DNA of 64,000 nt, from positions 372,001-436,000 of the forward strand of contig JAHBTX010000001.1 of the NCBI GenBank assembly GCA_019638395.1. The letters run 5' to 3'. The first letter of the stretch is position 1. The number at the start of each line of letters is the position of its first letter. Source of the stretch: Cyclobacteriaceae bacterium (GTDB taxonomy: Bacteria; Bacteroidota; Bacteroidia; Cytophagales; Cyclobacteriaceae). The notes beneath the pieces were generated by a model. It was not told where the DNA came from. It saw nothing but the letters and a program-made list of their open reading frames with translations, and made no database searches. Below are positions 36,815-44,830 of this stretch, in pieces. A program made the position numbers and the translations under genes.

Positions 36815-39730
36815 TTAAAATCCAACGTTAACTCCAATCGTAAATGTACGTGCAAAGAAATAGGTATTTCTTCTATCGACACCCGTTATCAAAGGATTGT
36901 TATTATCCTCCGGATCGCCAAAAACAGGCTCAGGATCAATTCCAGTATATTTGGTAAGTACAAATGCATTCTGAACAGTTGTATAAAACCTAACGTTTCT
37001 GAAACTATTGGAATTAGGTAGATTAAGTCTATACCCTAGTGTTATATTATCCAACTTTAAGAAATCAGCTTTTTCTACATACAGAGAGCTGTACTTTGCC
37101 TCTGTTAATCCAGCAACTGCCTTGCTTGTAATAACACGATTGTATGAATTGATCGCACCAGGGTCCAGTGGCTCATAAAAACCTCGGAATTGATTAATCA
37201 AGCTATGACCAAATGCACCTCTGAAAAACACATTCAAATCCCAGTTTTTATAATTCAACTGGTTAGTCCAACCTATTTCCATAGTTGGAAAAGCCTTACC
37301 AAGTTCTTTAAAGTCAGCATCGGCAAGCAGGGCCTGACTGGCATCACCTTTAATAACACCATCTCCGTTTAAGTCTTTAAATACTACCTTTCCATTGATT
37401 CCATCTACCTGAACTCGGTCAAATACAGGCCCCCAAATTGTTCCTAATTTCTTTCCAACCTCAACTAAGTTAAAGGGTGTTCCATTTTGACCTGGTGAAC
37501 CAAAGTTTCCAGTAATAAACCGGGTATTGAAAAATTCAGTCAATTCGGTTGAGTTGGTACTTAAGACAACACCAGGATTCCATTTCACCTGACCTATGTT
37601 AACTGCACTGTAGTTCAATGCTACTTCAAGTCCTTTGGCACGCAATGCTCCAACATTCTCAAACCTCCTACCCGAAACGAATACCGCTACGTCCACGTCT
37701 CGTTCTAGAATAAAATCTTTGATGTTCCGAACAAAGAAATCGACTGAACCTGTAAGCTTACCTCCAATACCAAAGTCGATTCCTATATTAGTTTCTTCTT
37801 TTTGTTCCCACTTCAAATCTGGGTTTGCATTTCTTGCAAAATTGGTGGTATAGTTGTTTCGATTAAATGTGTATAAATCCTGGGCAAGACCTGACGCTGT
37901 TGGAAGCGATCCTGTAACACCAAAACCTGCACGGAATTTTAATAAATCTACTTTGGGAATATCAACATACTTGGATATATCAACCCCTAAACCAAATGCA
38001 GGAAAAACACCCCATTGGTTATTTTCTCCCAATTTAGTTGAACCTTCCCGTCTTACAGAAGCATTAAAGTATATGCCTTTGTCAAAGGTTAAATTAGCTC
38101 GACCAAAAAAGGCAATAATTCTATTGTCAGGACTTTGAATGCTACTGACATTCGGCCGAGTACCACCTAAGGTAAAGTCCGATGCCTGCTCAAGTTGGTT
38201 GTATCCAAGTTGATCATTTTGAAAGCCTCCAGCCTCTATAAATATTTCTTCGTAATTATCTTGTTGAAAGGAGTAACCAGCTGTTACATCTAAATTAATT
38301 TTTCCAAACTCTTTCTGATAAGTACCCCAACCCTCAAATAATGTAAAATCAGATTCAGATGTGAATCTGCGCGCCAAGCCTTTTCTATTCAAACCTACAA
38401 AGAACGAATTCCTTGAAAAGTAAGTACCGTTGAAATTATTTTCGAATTGTCTAGCAAAGTTTGCCGTTAAAGTTAGATTCTCCAGAACGCTGTAATCAAC
38501 TCTCGCACTGTAATTAATTGTTTTGCGTTTTCCGTCTGCTATATTCTGTTCTAGAATTGCAACTGGATTAAAGTTATCAAACAATATGGCTTGATAAAAA
38601 TCTCCATTAGGAAAACGAATCGGGGCAGTTGGATTGAACAAAACCGCATAACGAAGTGCTTCGTTAAACGAAAAATCGCTCCTTCTATCAGTAGAGGAAA
38701 AGCCGAAATCAAATTTCAATTTATTATCGAATGCACTATGTGATATATTAGTACGAACATTCACCTGATCAAATCCGGACTTTCTGAGAATTCCATTTAC
38801 ATTCCTGTAATTGATTGAGGCTCGGAATGATGTATTTTGTGTACCAGAAGCTATTGCAAGATTGTGAACATTTGAAATGCCTGTCTGCGTAACTTCATCC
38901 TGCCAATCTGTTTGTGACCCTAAATCATTACCTCCTGCTGCAACATATTCACTTGCTGTCATAACAGGTTGTCTCCTTGATACCTGATCAGCGGCAACAT
39001 AACCGTTATAATCAACAGTCGCTTTTCCTTTTGAACCTCGTTTGGTGGTTACAAGGATAACACCTGCTGACCCCCTACTTCCATAAATAGCAGCAGCCGA
39101 TCCGTCCTTTAAAACATTGATTGACTCAATGTCATTAGGATCTACGTTGTCCAATGAAGCTCCAAGAACTCCATCTATAACAATTAAAGGTTGCGAGTTT
39201 GACCCTATTGTAGAAATACCTCGAAGCCTGAAAGTTGCTGATGAATTGGGGTTTCCACCTCTGTTATAGATACTGAGACCAGGTACTTTACCTTGCAGAA
39301 GTTGCCTTGGATCGTTCACGTTTCCGCGGTTGAATTGATCTGCCGAAAGCGCAACCACAGAACCAGTTATTTCCTTTTTGTCTTGACTTCCGTAACCTAC
39401 AACCACAACCTCACTTAACGATGTAACATCAGACTGAAGTGTTACATTAAGAACACTTTGACCACCCACTGATACTTCCTGAGCTGCATACCCCACAAAT
39501 GAAAATACCAAGGTAGCGTTTGCTCCTACGTTGATTCTAAAATTTCCGTCTGAATCAGTAACGGTTCCATTGGATGTACCCTTTTCAAGCACATTCACGC
39601 CTGGAATTCCCGAGCCATCATCGGCAGCGGTTACCTTACCTGTTACGGCTTGTTGAGCGAAACTTGTTAAAGCTCCGAAAATCAACGCAACCGTAAGGCA
39701 CCTGCGAACTAACAGATACAATTTAATCAT
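36815..39730 (-). CDS. SusC/RagA-family TonB-dependent transporter
   Basis: The 971-residue outer-membrane protein starts with a signal peptide ending TSFAQ. A carboxypeptidase-regulatory-like domain follows (VTGKVTAADDGSGIPGVNVL, about residues 28-105), then the TonB-box-like SEVVVVGYGSQDKKEITGSV, the plug with ISTIGSNSQPLIVIDGVLG and GSAAAIYGSRGSAGVILVTT, and a 22-strand barrel ending in ARTFTIGVNVGF. It imports ligands bound by SusD using TonB energy. It is divergent from a LacI-type gene with two palindromes in the shared 227-bp region. A candidate promoter is at 39826-39855. Confidence 0.93.
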   Translation of the reverse strand: MIKLYLLVRRCLTVALIFGALTSFAQQAVTGKVTAADDGSGIPGVNVLEKGTSNGTVTDSDGNFRINVGANATLVFSFVGYAAQEVSVGGQSVLNVTLQSDVTSLSEVVVVGYGSQDKKEITGSVVALSADQFNRGNVNDPRQLLQGKVPGLSIYNRGGNPNSSATFRLRGISTIGSNSQPLIVIDGVLGASLDNVDPNDIESINVLKDGSAAAIYGSRGSAGVILVTTKRGSKGKATVDYNGYVAADQVSRRQPVMTASEYVAAGGNDLGSQTDWQDEVTQTGISNVHNLAIASGTQNTSFRASINYRNVNGILRKSGFDQVNVRTNISHSAFDNKLKFDFGFSSTDRRSDFSFNEALRYAVLFNPTAPIRFPNGDFYQAILFDNFNPVAILEQNIADGKRKTINYSARVDYSVLENLTLTANFARQFENNFNGTYFSRNSFFVGLNRKGLARRFTSESDFTLFEGWGTYQKEFGKINLDVTAGYSFQQDNYEEIFIEAGGFQNDQLGYNQLEQASDFTLGGTRPNVSSIQSPDNRIIAFFGRANLTFDKGIYFNASVRREGSTKLGENNQWGVFPAFGLGVDISKYVDIPKVDLLKFRAGFGVTGSLPTASGLAQDLYTFNRNNYTTNFARNANPDLKWEQKEETNIGIDFGIGGKLTGSVDFFVRNIKDFILERDVDVAVFVSGRRFENVGALRAKGLEVALNYSAVNIGQVKWNPGVVLSTNSTELTEFFNTRFITGNFGSPGQNGTPFNLVEVGKKLGTIWGPVFDRVQVDGINGKVVFKDLNGDGVIKGDASQALLADADFKELGKAFPTMEIGWTNQLNYKNWDLNVFFRGAFGHSLINQFRGFYEPLDPGAINSYNRVITSKAVAGLTEAKYSSLYVEKADFLKLDNITLGYRLNLPNSNSFRNVRFYTTVQNAFVLTKYTGIDPEPVFGDPEDNNNPLITGVDRRNTYFFARTFTIGVNVGF

Positions 39731-39790
39731 GATTAATTGTTTTAGGGTTTTTAATTGTTGTTTAAGAGTTCTTTTTAAAAATCTAATTTG

Positions 39791-39808
39791 TTAATTGCAT
39801 GCAATTAA
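39791..39808. promoter_or_regulatory. Perfect 18-bp palindrome in the susC leader
   Basis: TTAATTGCATGCAATTAA is a perfect palindrome. It lies between the candidate susC promoter and its ATG, where a bound protein would act as a roadblock. Its symmetry fits a dimeric regulator. It differs from the CG-centred site near lacI, so a different protein or a second binding mode is possible. Confidence 0.45.
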
Positions 39809-39825
39809 AAAACTCGATTTTCATT

Positions 39826-39855
39826 CAATATTACCGTGTTTTTAACAGTAATCAA
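39826..39855 (-). promoter_or_regulatory. Candidate susC promoter
   Basis: On the minus strand, TTG (39855-39853), a 19-nt spacer and TAATATTG (39833-39826), one mismatch from TAnnTTTG. The start point would leave a leader of about 90 nt containing the 18-bp palindrome. Confidence 0.5.
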
Positions 39856-39901
39856 GCAACAACGTTCAAAAACAAGAAAGAATTTGTCGGAAACGAGTGC
39901 A

Positions 39902-39911
39902 CAAACGTTTG
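39902..39911. promoter_or_regulatory. LacI-type operator upstream of the lacI-family gene
   Basis: CAAACGTTTG is a perfect CG-centred palindrome flanked by GCA and CAT (TGCACAAACGTTTGCATTA). It lies 46 nt before the lacI-family start codon and upstream of the divergent susC promoter. This form is typical of LacI/GalR-family operators, so autoregulation and control of susCD are likely. Confidence 0.55.
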
Positions 39912-39957
39912 CATTAATCTAAATTGTTTGAAATTTTTCTAAAAACGAAGATGTCCT

Positions 39958-41007
39958 ATGAAATTTAACCAGGTAACCATTAAAGACATTGCCCGCGAAT
40001 TGGGTATCTCACCATCAACCGTTTCAAGGGCACTTAAAGACCATCCAGACATCAGCGTGCAAACCAAAAAAGCGGTTAACGAACTGGCCGATAAACTCAA
40101 TTACCAACCCAACATTGTAGCACTTAACCTTCGCCAGAAAAAAACCAATACAATAGGCGTAATCATTCCGGAAATTGTACACTTTTTCTTTTCCACAGTT
40201 ATTAGCGGAATTGAAGATGTGGCCTACACGGCCGGCTACAACGTAATCCTGGCCCAATCCAATGAATCGTACCAGCGTGAACTTACTGATATGAAAGCTC
40301 TTTTCAACAGTCGGGTGGATGGTATGCTCATCTCTATTTCGCGCGAAACCACCAACTTCGATCACATTGAAAGCATTATTTCCAAAGGCGTGCCTATTGT
40401 TTTTTACGACCGCATGTATAACAGCCCCTCCAGTAGCAAAGTAATTGTAGACGACTATGCCGGTGCGAAAGAAGGCGTAATGCACCTGATTGAACAAGGA
40501 TGTAAACGCATCGCCCACCTCAACGGATCGCCCAACTTGATGATCAGCATCGACCGCTTGCGCGGATATAAAGAAGCCTTGGAAGAAAATGGCCTGAAGT
40601 ATGACGAAAGCCTGGTGATAACAGTACCTTCCGGAACCTTTGAAGAAGGCAAACGGGGTATGAGCAAACTTCTCAACCTCAATCATTTACCCGATGCCGT
40701 ATTTGCAGGCAACGACCCAATGGCCATGGGTGCCATGATGGCGATTAAAGAGAAAGGTTTGAAAATACCACAAGACATTGCGTTGGTAGGATTTAGTAAC
40801 TGGTTCTTTGGCGAACTGATGGAACCTTCCCTTACATCAATCGATCAACCCGGTTTTGAAATGGGCCAGGAAGCAGCGCGTTTGCTTATCCGCCAGATCG
40901 AAATGAAAGACAAAGAGGATTTTGAACCCGAACCTGAAACAAAAATCCTTAAAACCAAACTGGTTATTCGCAATTCTTCGCTAAAGAAACAAGGCAAGAA
41001 AAAATAA
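39958..41007 (+). CDS. LacI-family transcriptional regulator
   Basis: The 349-residue protein has the N-terminal LacI helix-turn-helix and hinge (VTIKDIARELGISPSTVSRALKDHPDIS, then NYQPNIVALNLR) and a periplasmic-binding-protein-like sensor domain from about residue 62 (TIGVIIPEIVHFFFSTVISGIE). The C-terminal half has VFAGNDPMAMGAM and DIALVGFSNW, as in sugar-responsive members. It diverges from susCD and is followed by GH31, MFS and esterase genes, so it is the obvious local regulator. The inducer is probably a glucoside such as maltose or a derivative. A strong terminator follows the gene. Confidence 0.92.
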   Translation: MKFNQVTIKDIARELGISPSTVSRALKDHPDISVQTKKAVNELADKLNYQPNIVALNLRQKKTNTIGVIIPEIVHFFFSTVISGIEDVAYTAGYNVILAQSNESYQRELTDMKALFNSRVDGMLISISRETTNFDHIESIISKGVPIVFYDRMYNSPSSSKVIVDDYAGAKEGVMHLIEQGCKRIAHLNGSPNLMISIDRLRGYKEALEENGLKYDESLVITVPSGTFEEGKRGMSKLLNLNHLPDAVFAGNDPMAMGAMMAIKEKGLKIPQDIALVGFSNWFFGELMEPSLTSIDQPGFEMGQEAARLLIRQIEMKDKEDFEPEPETKILKTKLVIRNSSLKKQGKKK

Positions 41008-41015
41008 TCTGTTTT

Positions 41016-41075
41016 AAGAGTAAGCGTTAAAAGCCAATATTTTTAATTTCAGGCTTCTAACGTTTACTCTTTTTT
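41016..41075 (+). terminator. Long hairpin terminator between the LacI-family gene and GH31
   Basis: Two 20-nt arms (41016-41035 and 41052-41071) pair with two non-Watson-Crick positions around a 16-nt loop, then six T residues follow. The T-tract ends 2 nt before the GH31 ATG, so the hairpin both ends the regulator transcript and would bury the GH31 start in any read-through RNA. Confidence 0.8.
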
Positions 41076-41077
41076 AG

Positions 41078-43477
41078 ATGACTCCTACCCTTCACGCAAG
41101 CACGAGCCAAAGTATTGGAACATTAGTTTCTTTTAACCGAACCAACACCGGTATAATCGGCACTACATCAAGTGGCAATTTTCAGATTTCGGTTTACAAC
41201 AATTCCATTTTTAGAATCAGTATTTCAAAAGTCGCATTTGAAGACTTTTCATACGCTATGGTTGGCACACCTCAACCTACAAACTTCACAATTGATGAAG
41301 TTGATACCGCCATCATCATAACAACCGCATTAGCCCGCTTAGTCATATCCAAAAATCCAGTCCGCTTTTCATTACAAACACGCGATGGCCGAACTATTAA
41401 CGAAGACGATCCCTTTGGTACCGCCTGGAATGGTGAACAAGTAACAACCTATAAAAAATTACAACCCGGTGAACGTTTCATAGGCCTTGGAGAAAAAACG
41501 GGTGGCCTCGATCGTAAAGGTAATGCATACCAAAACTGGAACTCCGATGCGTACGGTTATCATTCCGGCTCCGATCCATTGTATTGCTCCACACCATTTT
41601 ATATAGGTGTACACAATAACCTTGTGTATGGAGTATTCTTTGATAACAGCTATAAAAGTTTCTTCAACTTTGGCGCTTCCAACAATCGCTTTGCTTCATT
41701 CTCGGCCGATGCCGGAGAAATGACCTACTATCTGATCCATGCAGCAACTGTATCCGAAATCATTCAACACTATACCTTCCTTACGGGAAGAATGGAACTC
41801 CCTCCGCTATGGAGCATTGGTTATCAACAATGTCGTTACAGTTATTATCCCGATAAGGAAGTAATGACTGTTGCCAAAACTTTTCGCGATAAAGATATTC
41901 CGGCCGATGCCATTGTATTTGACATCCACTACATGGATAAGTACAAAATTTTTACCTGGGATTCCAAAAACTTCTCCAATCCAAAAGCTTTAATTGATTA
42001 CCTGAAACAACAGGGTTTTAATGTAGTAGTTATGTGCGATCCGGGTATTAAAGTTGAGCCCGGTTACAACACGTATGATAACGGTGTAAAGGAAGATGTA
42101 TTCATCAAATATCCTGATGGCGAAAACTATCAGGGCCAGGTGTGGCCCGGTTGGTGTCACTTCCCTGACTTTACCAAACCTGCAACCCGCACCTGGTGGG
42201 CAGAGCAATTCAAAGATTACGTAGCACTTGGCGTGGAAGGTTTTTGGAACGATATGAATGAGATTGCTACCTGGGGCCATTCGTTACCCGAAAACCTGGA
42301 ATTTGATTTTGAAGGTGCAAAAGCTACAACCCGAAGAGGCAGGAATATCTATGGCTTTCAAATGGCACGCAGCACGTACGAAGGCACCAAAAAATTATTA
42401 AAAGGTAAACGACCGTTTAACCTTACCCGCTCTGGTTTTTCAGGTGTGCAACGCTACGCAGCCGTATGGACAGGCGATAACGTAAGCTATGATGAGCATA
42501 TGTTACTGGGTGTACGGTTGGTTAATAGCATGGGCTTAACCGGAATTGCTTTTGCAGGTTACGATGCCGGTGGTTTTGTGGGCGATGCCAACACCAAACT
42601 TTTTGCACGGTGGATTTCCATTGCAGCCCTCTCCCCTTTCTTCCGTGCGCACACCATGATTAACACACGCGATAGCGAGCCGTGGAGTTATGGTGAAGAA
42701 GTTGAAAACATTTGTCGCAACTATATCAAGTTCCGGTATCAGTTAATGCCTTATATCTATTCATTATTTTATGATGCCTCACAAACGGGTATGCCGGTGC
42801 AAAGATCGCTTGCTATTAATTACACGCACGATCCTCTTATCTACAACGGATTATATCATAACCAATACTTGTTTGGTCCATCTATTCTGGTTGCCCCTGT
42901 TGAGAGCAATAAGGAGCTTTTAAAGATTTACTTCCCCGAAGGCACCTGGTACGACTTATATACCGGTAAACAATGGAACGGAAATCAAGAAGCAATAATT
43001 GAGTCGCCTATTCATAAACTTCCGGTGTTTGTAAAAGCAGGAAGTGTATTACCTATGCGCCCCGCCCAGGCTCATGCAGGCATTATTGCTACAGAATTAG
43101 CGCTTCATATTTATTGCGGAAGCGAGTCAAGTGAATTTTTGCTGTATAGCGATGATGGTTCAACGTTTCAATATCAGCAAGGTGAATTCTCAACACGCTT
43201 GATTCAAAGTTTTGGATCACAAAACAAAGTCATCTTCGCGAAAGCAGCAGGCGCATATAAAACATCGTATCAAAAACTGAAGCTTGTTTTACATGGTTCA
43301 CATGCTGATACAATTTCTATTAATGGAAATAGGATTGCACTTACGCAAAGTCAGCATTCATTCTTTGCCCCGTTAGAAAAGTACGATCCAATAAACGAAC
43401 CCGACTCGATGGGCGAAGAAACGATTCGTTTTGTTGAAATTGATTATACCGATGACCAGTTAGAAATACGTTGGTAA
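41078..43477 (+). CDS. GH31 alpha-glucosidase
   Basis: The 799-residue protein has an N-terminal beta-sandwich, the (beta/alpha)8 catalytic domain and C-terminal beta-domains of GH31. The nucleophile is Asp392 in GFWNDMNEIATWG and the acid/base Asp467 in WTGDNVSYDEHM. Other landmarks are RFIGLGEKTGGLDRKG, PLYCSTPFYIGVH and RAHTMINTRDSEPW. No signal peptide is visible, so it probably cleaves imported alpha-glucosides in the cytoplasm, releasing glucose from the non-reducing end. It precedes an MFS gene by 12 nt. The preceding hairpin leaves its own promoter unclear. Confidence 0.92.
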   Translation: MTPTLHASTSQSIGTLVSFNRTNTGIIGTTSSGNFQISVYNNSIFRISISKVAFEDFSYAMVGTPQPTNFTIDEVDTAIIITTALARLVISKNPVRFSLQTRDGRTINEDDPFGTAWNGEQVTTYKKLQPGERFIGLGEKTGGLDRKGNAYQNWNSDAYGYHSGSDPLYCSTPFYIGVHNNLVYGVFFDNSYKSFFNFGASNNRFASFSADAGEMTYYLIHAATVSEIIQHYTFLTGRMELPPLWSIGYQQCRYSYYPDKEVMTVAKTFRDKDIPADAIVFDIHYMDKYKIFTWDSKNFSNPKALIDYLKQQGFNVVVMCDPGIKVEPGYNTYDNGVKEDVFIKYPDGENYQGQVWPGWCHFPDFTKPATRTWWAEQFKDYVALGVEGFWNDMNEIATWGHSLPENLEFDFEGAKATTRRGRNIYGFQMARSTYEGTKKLLKGKRPFNLTRSGFSGVQRYAAVWTGDNVSYDEHMLLGVRLVNSMGLTGIAFAGYDAGGFVGDANTKLFARWISIAALSPFFRAHTMINTRDSEPWSYGEEVENICRNYIKFRYQLMPYIYSLFYDASQTGMPVQRSLAINYTHDPLIYNGLYHNQYLFGPSILVAPVESNKELLKIYFPEGTWYDLYTGKQWNGNQEAIIESPIHKLPVFVKAGSVLPMRPAQAHAGIIATELALHIYCGSESSEFLLYSDDGSTFQYQQGEFSTRLIQSFGSQNKVIFAKAAGAYKTSYQKLKLVLHGSHADTISINGNRIALTQSQHSFFAPLEKYDPINEPDSMGEETIRFVEIDYTDDQLEIRW

Positions 43478-43489
43478 AAAACTACTCAC

Positions 43490-44830
43490 ATGACACAACA
43501 AAAACCGCGTTTATCATTCTGGCAAATCTGGAACATGAGTTTCGGATTTTTAGGAATACAGTTTGGGTTTGCATTACAAAACGGAAATGCCTCACGGATT
43601 CTCACTACCTTCGGTGCAGATGTAGAACACTTATCCTGGTTCTGGTTGGCTGCTCCTTTAACCGGGATGATTATTCAGCCGATTATTGGCTATTATAGTG
43701 ACAGAACCTGGACTTCGTTAGGAAGAAGAAGACCCTATTTTCTTGCGGGATCTATATTGGCAGCCTCTGCCTTAATGATGATGCCCAATTCAGCTGTTCT
43801 CGCAAGTTTGTTACCACCTCTTTACATAGGCGCGGGCATCCTTATGATTATGGACGCTTCATTCAATGTTGCAATGGAACCCTTTCGTGCTTTGGTAGCA
43901 GACCTATTACCAACCGATCAGCGCACACTTGGCTTTTCAATTCAAACGTGTTTGATTGGCCTTGGCGCAGTAGTAGGTTCGTGGCTACCTTATGTATTCG
44001 CAGAATTTTTTAGCATCGAAAAGTCAACAACAGACGGTAGTGTGCCCTATAGCGTTACTTTATCTTTCTATATAGGGGCCGTTGTATTTTTGATTGCAAT
44101 TTTATGGACGGTGGTAACTACCAAAGAATTTCCACCCGACCAGGAATATCTGAAAGGCGAACAAAAATCCGGCAAGAAAGGAATTAGTCAAATTATATCG
44201 GACTTTGCCGGTATGCCAGCCACCATGAAGCAACTTGGATTGGTACAATTCTTTTCCTGGTTTGCTTTATTTTCGATGTGGGTGTTTACAACATCGGCAG
44301 TTGCCACGCATGTTTATGGATTGCCTCAGGAAGATCGCTCATCCGCTATGTTTAATGATGCCGCTAATTGGGTCGGAATTATTTTTGGTGTTTACAATGG
44401 AGTGTCTGCCATATATGCACTACTGTTACCGGTAATTGCAGCCAAACTTGGTCGTAAAACAACTCATGCTATCTCATTAACAGTCGGTGGAATTGGTTTG
44501 ATTTCGATTTACTTTATACACGATCCAGTTCTGCTGCTTTATTCGATGATTGGTGTAGGCATGGCCTGGGCCAGCATTCTGGCAATGCCCTATGCAATTT
44601 TGGCTGGAGCCATTCCCCCACACAAAATGGGTATATATATGGGCGTGTTCAATTTCTTCATTACGCTTCCGCAGATTATTAATGGTATTGTGGGTGGCCC
44701 GATTGTAAAATACTTTTATAACTCGCAGGCGATCTATGCAATTGTTATGGCAGGTGTATTCCTGATACTGGCAGCATTTTGTGTTCGTTTTGTAAACGAT
44801 CAGGACGATCCTGTAAACTCGCAGAGATGA
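43490..44830 (+). CDS. MFS transporter of the GPH/SLC45-like sugar type (second copy)
   Basis: The 446-residue, 12-helix protein carries the SLC45-like signature GYYSDRTWTSLGRRRPYFLAG and FNVAMEPFRALVADLLP. It is paralogous to the transporter at 21911 but clearly diverged. The position between GH31 and an esterase, under a LacI-type regulator, points to uptake of maltose or malto-oligosaccharides across the inner membrane after SusCD has brought them into the periplasm. The substrate is inferred from context. Its TGA overlaps the ATG of the esterase gene (ATGA at 44827-44830), so the two are translationally coupled. Confidence 0.85.
   Translation: MTQQKPRLSFWQIWNMSFGFLGIQFGFALQNGNASRILTTFGADVEHLSWFWLAAPLTGMIIQPIIGYYSDRTWTSLGRRRPYFLAGSILAASALMMMPNSAVLASLLPPLYIGAGILMIMDASFNVAMEPFRALVADLLPTDQRTLGFSIQTCLIGLGAVVGSWLPYVFAEFFSIEKSTTDGSVPYSVTLSFYIGAVVFLIAILWTVVTTKEFPPDQEYLKGEQKSGKKGISQIISDFAGMPATMKQLGLVQFFSWFALFSMWVFTTSAVATHVYGLPQEDRSSAMFNDAANWVGIIFGVYNGVSAIYALLLPVIAAKLGRKTTHAISLTVGGIGLISIYFIHDPVLLLYSMIGVGMAWASILAMPYAILAGAIPPHKMGIYMGVFNFFITLPQIINGIVGGPIVKYFYNSQAIYAIVMAGVFLILAAFCVRFVNDQDDPVNSQR

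Noticed and set aside
40024-40686. 220-codon open frame antisense to the LacI-type gene.
   Set aside because: It lies wholly inside a clear LacI-family gene, has a biased composition and no recognisable domain. The same applies to long antisense frames inside pgmB (11156-11674), metZ (51308-51976) and infC (55493-56032).
44779-44826. Longer start for the esterase gene inside the MFS gene.
   Set aside because: The ATG at 44827 gives a clean signal peptide and a four-base stop/start overlap; the longer version would destroy the signal.
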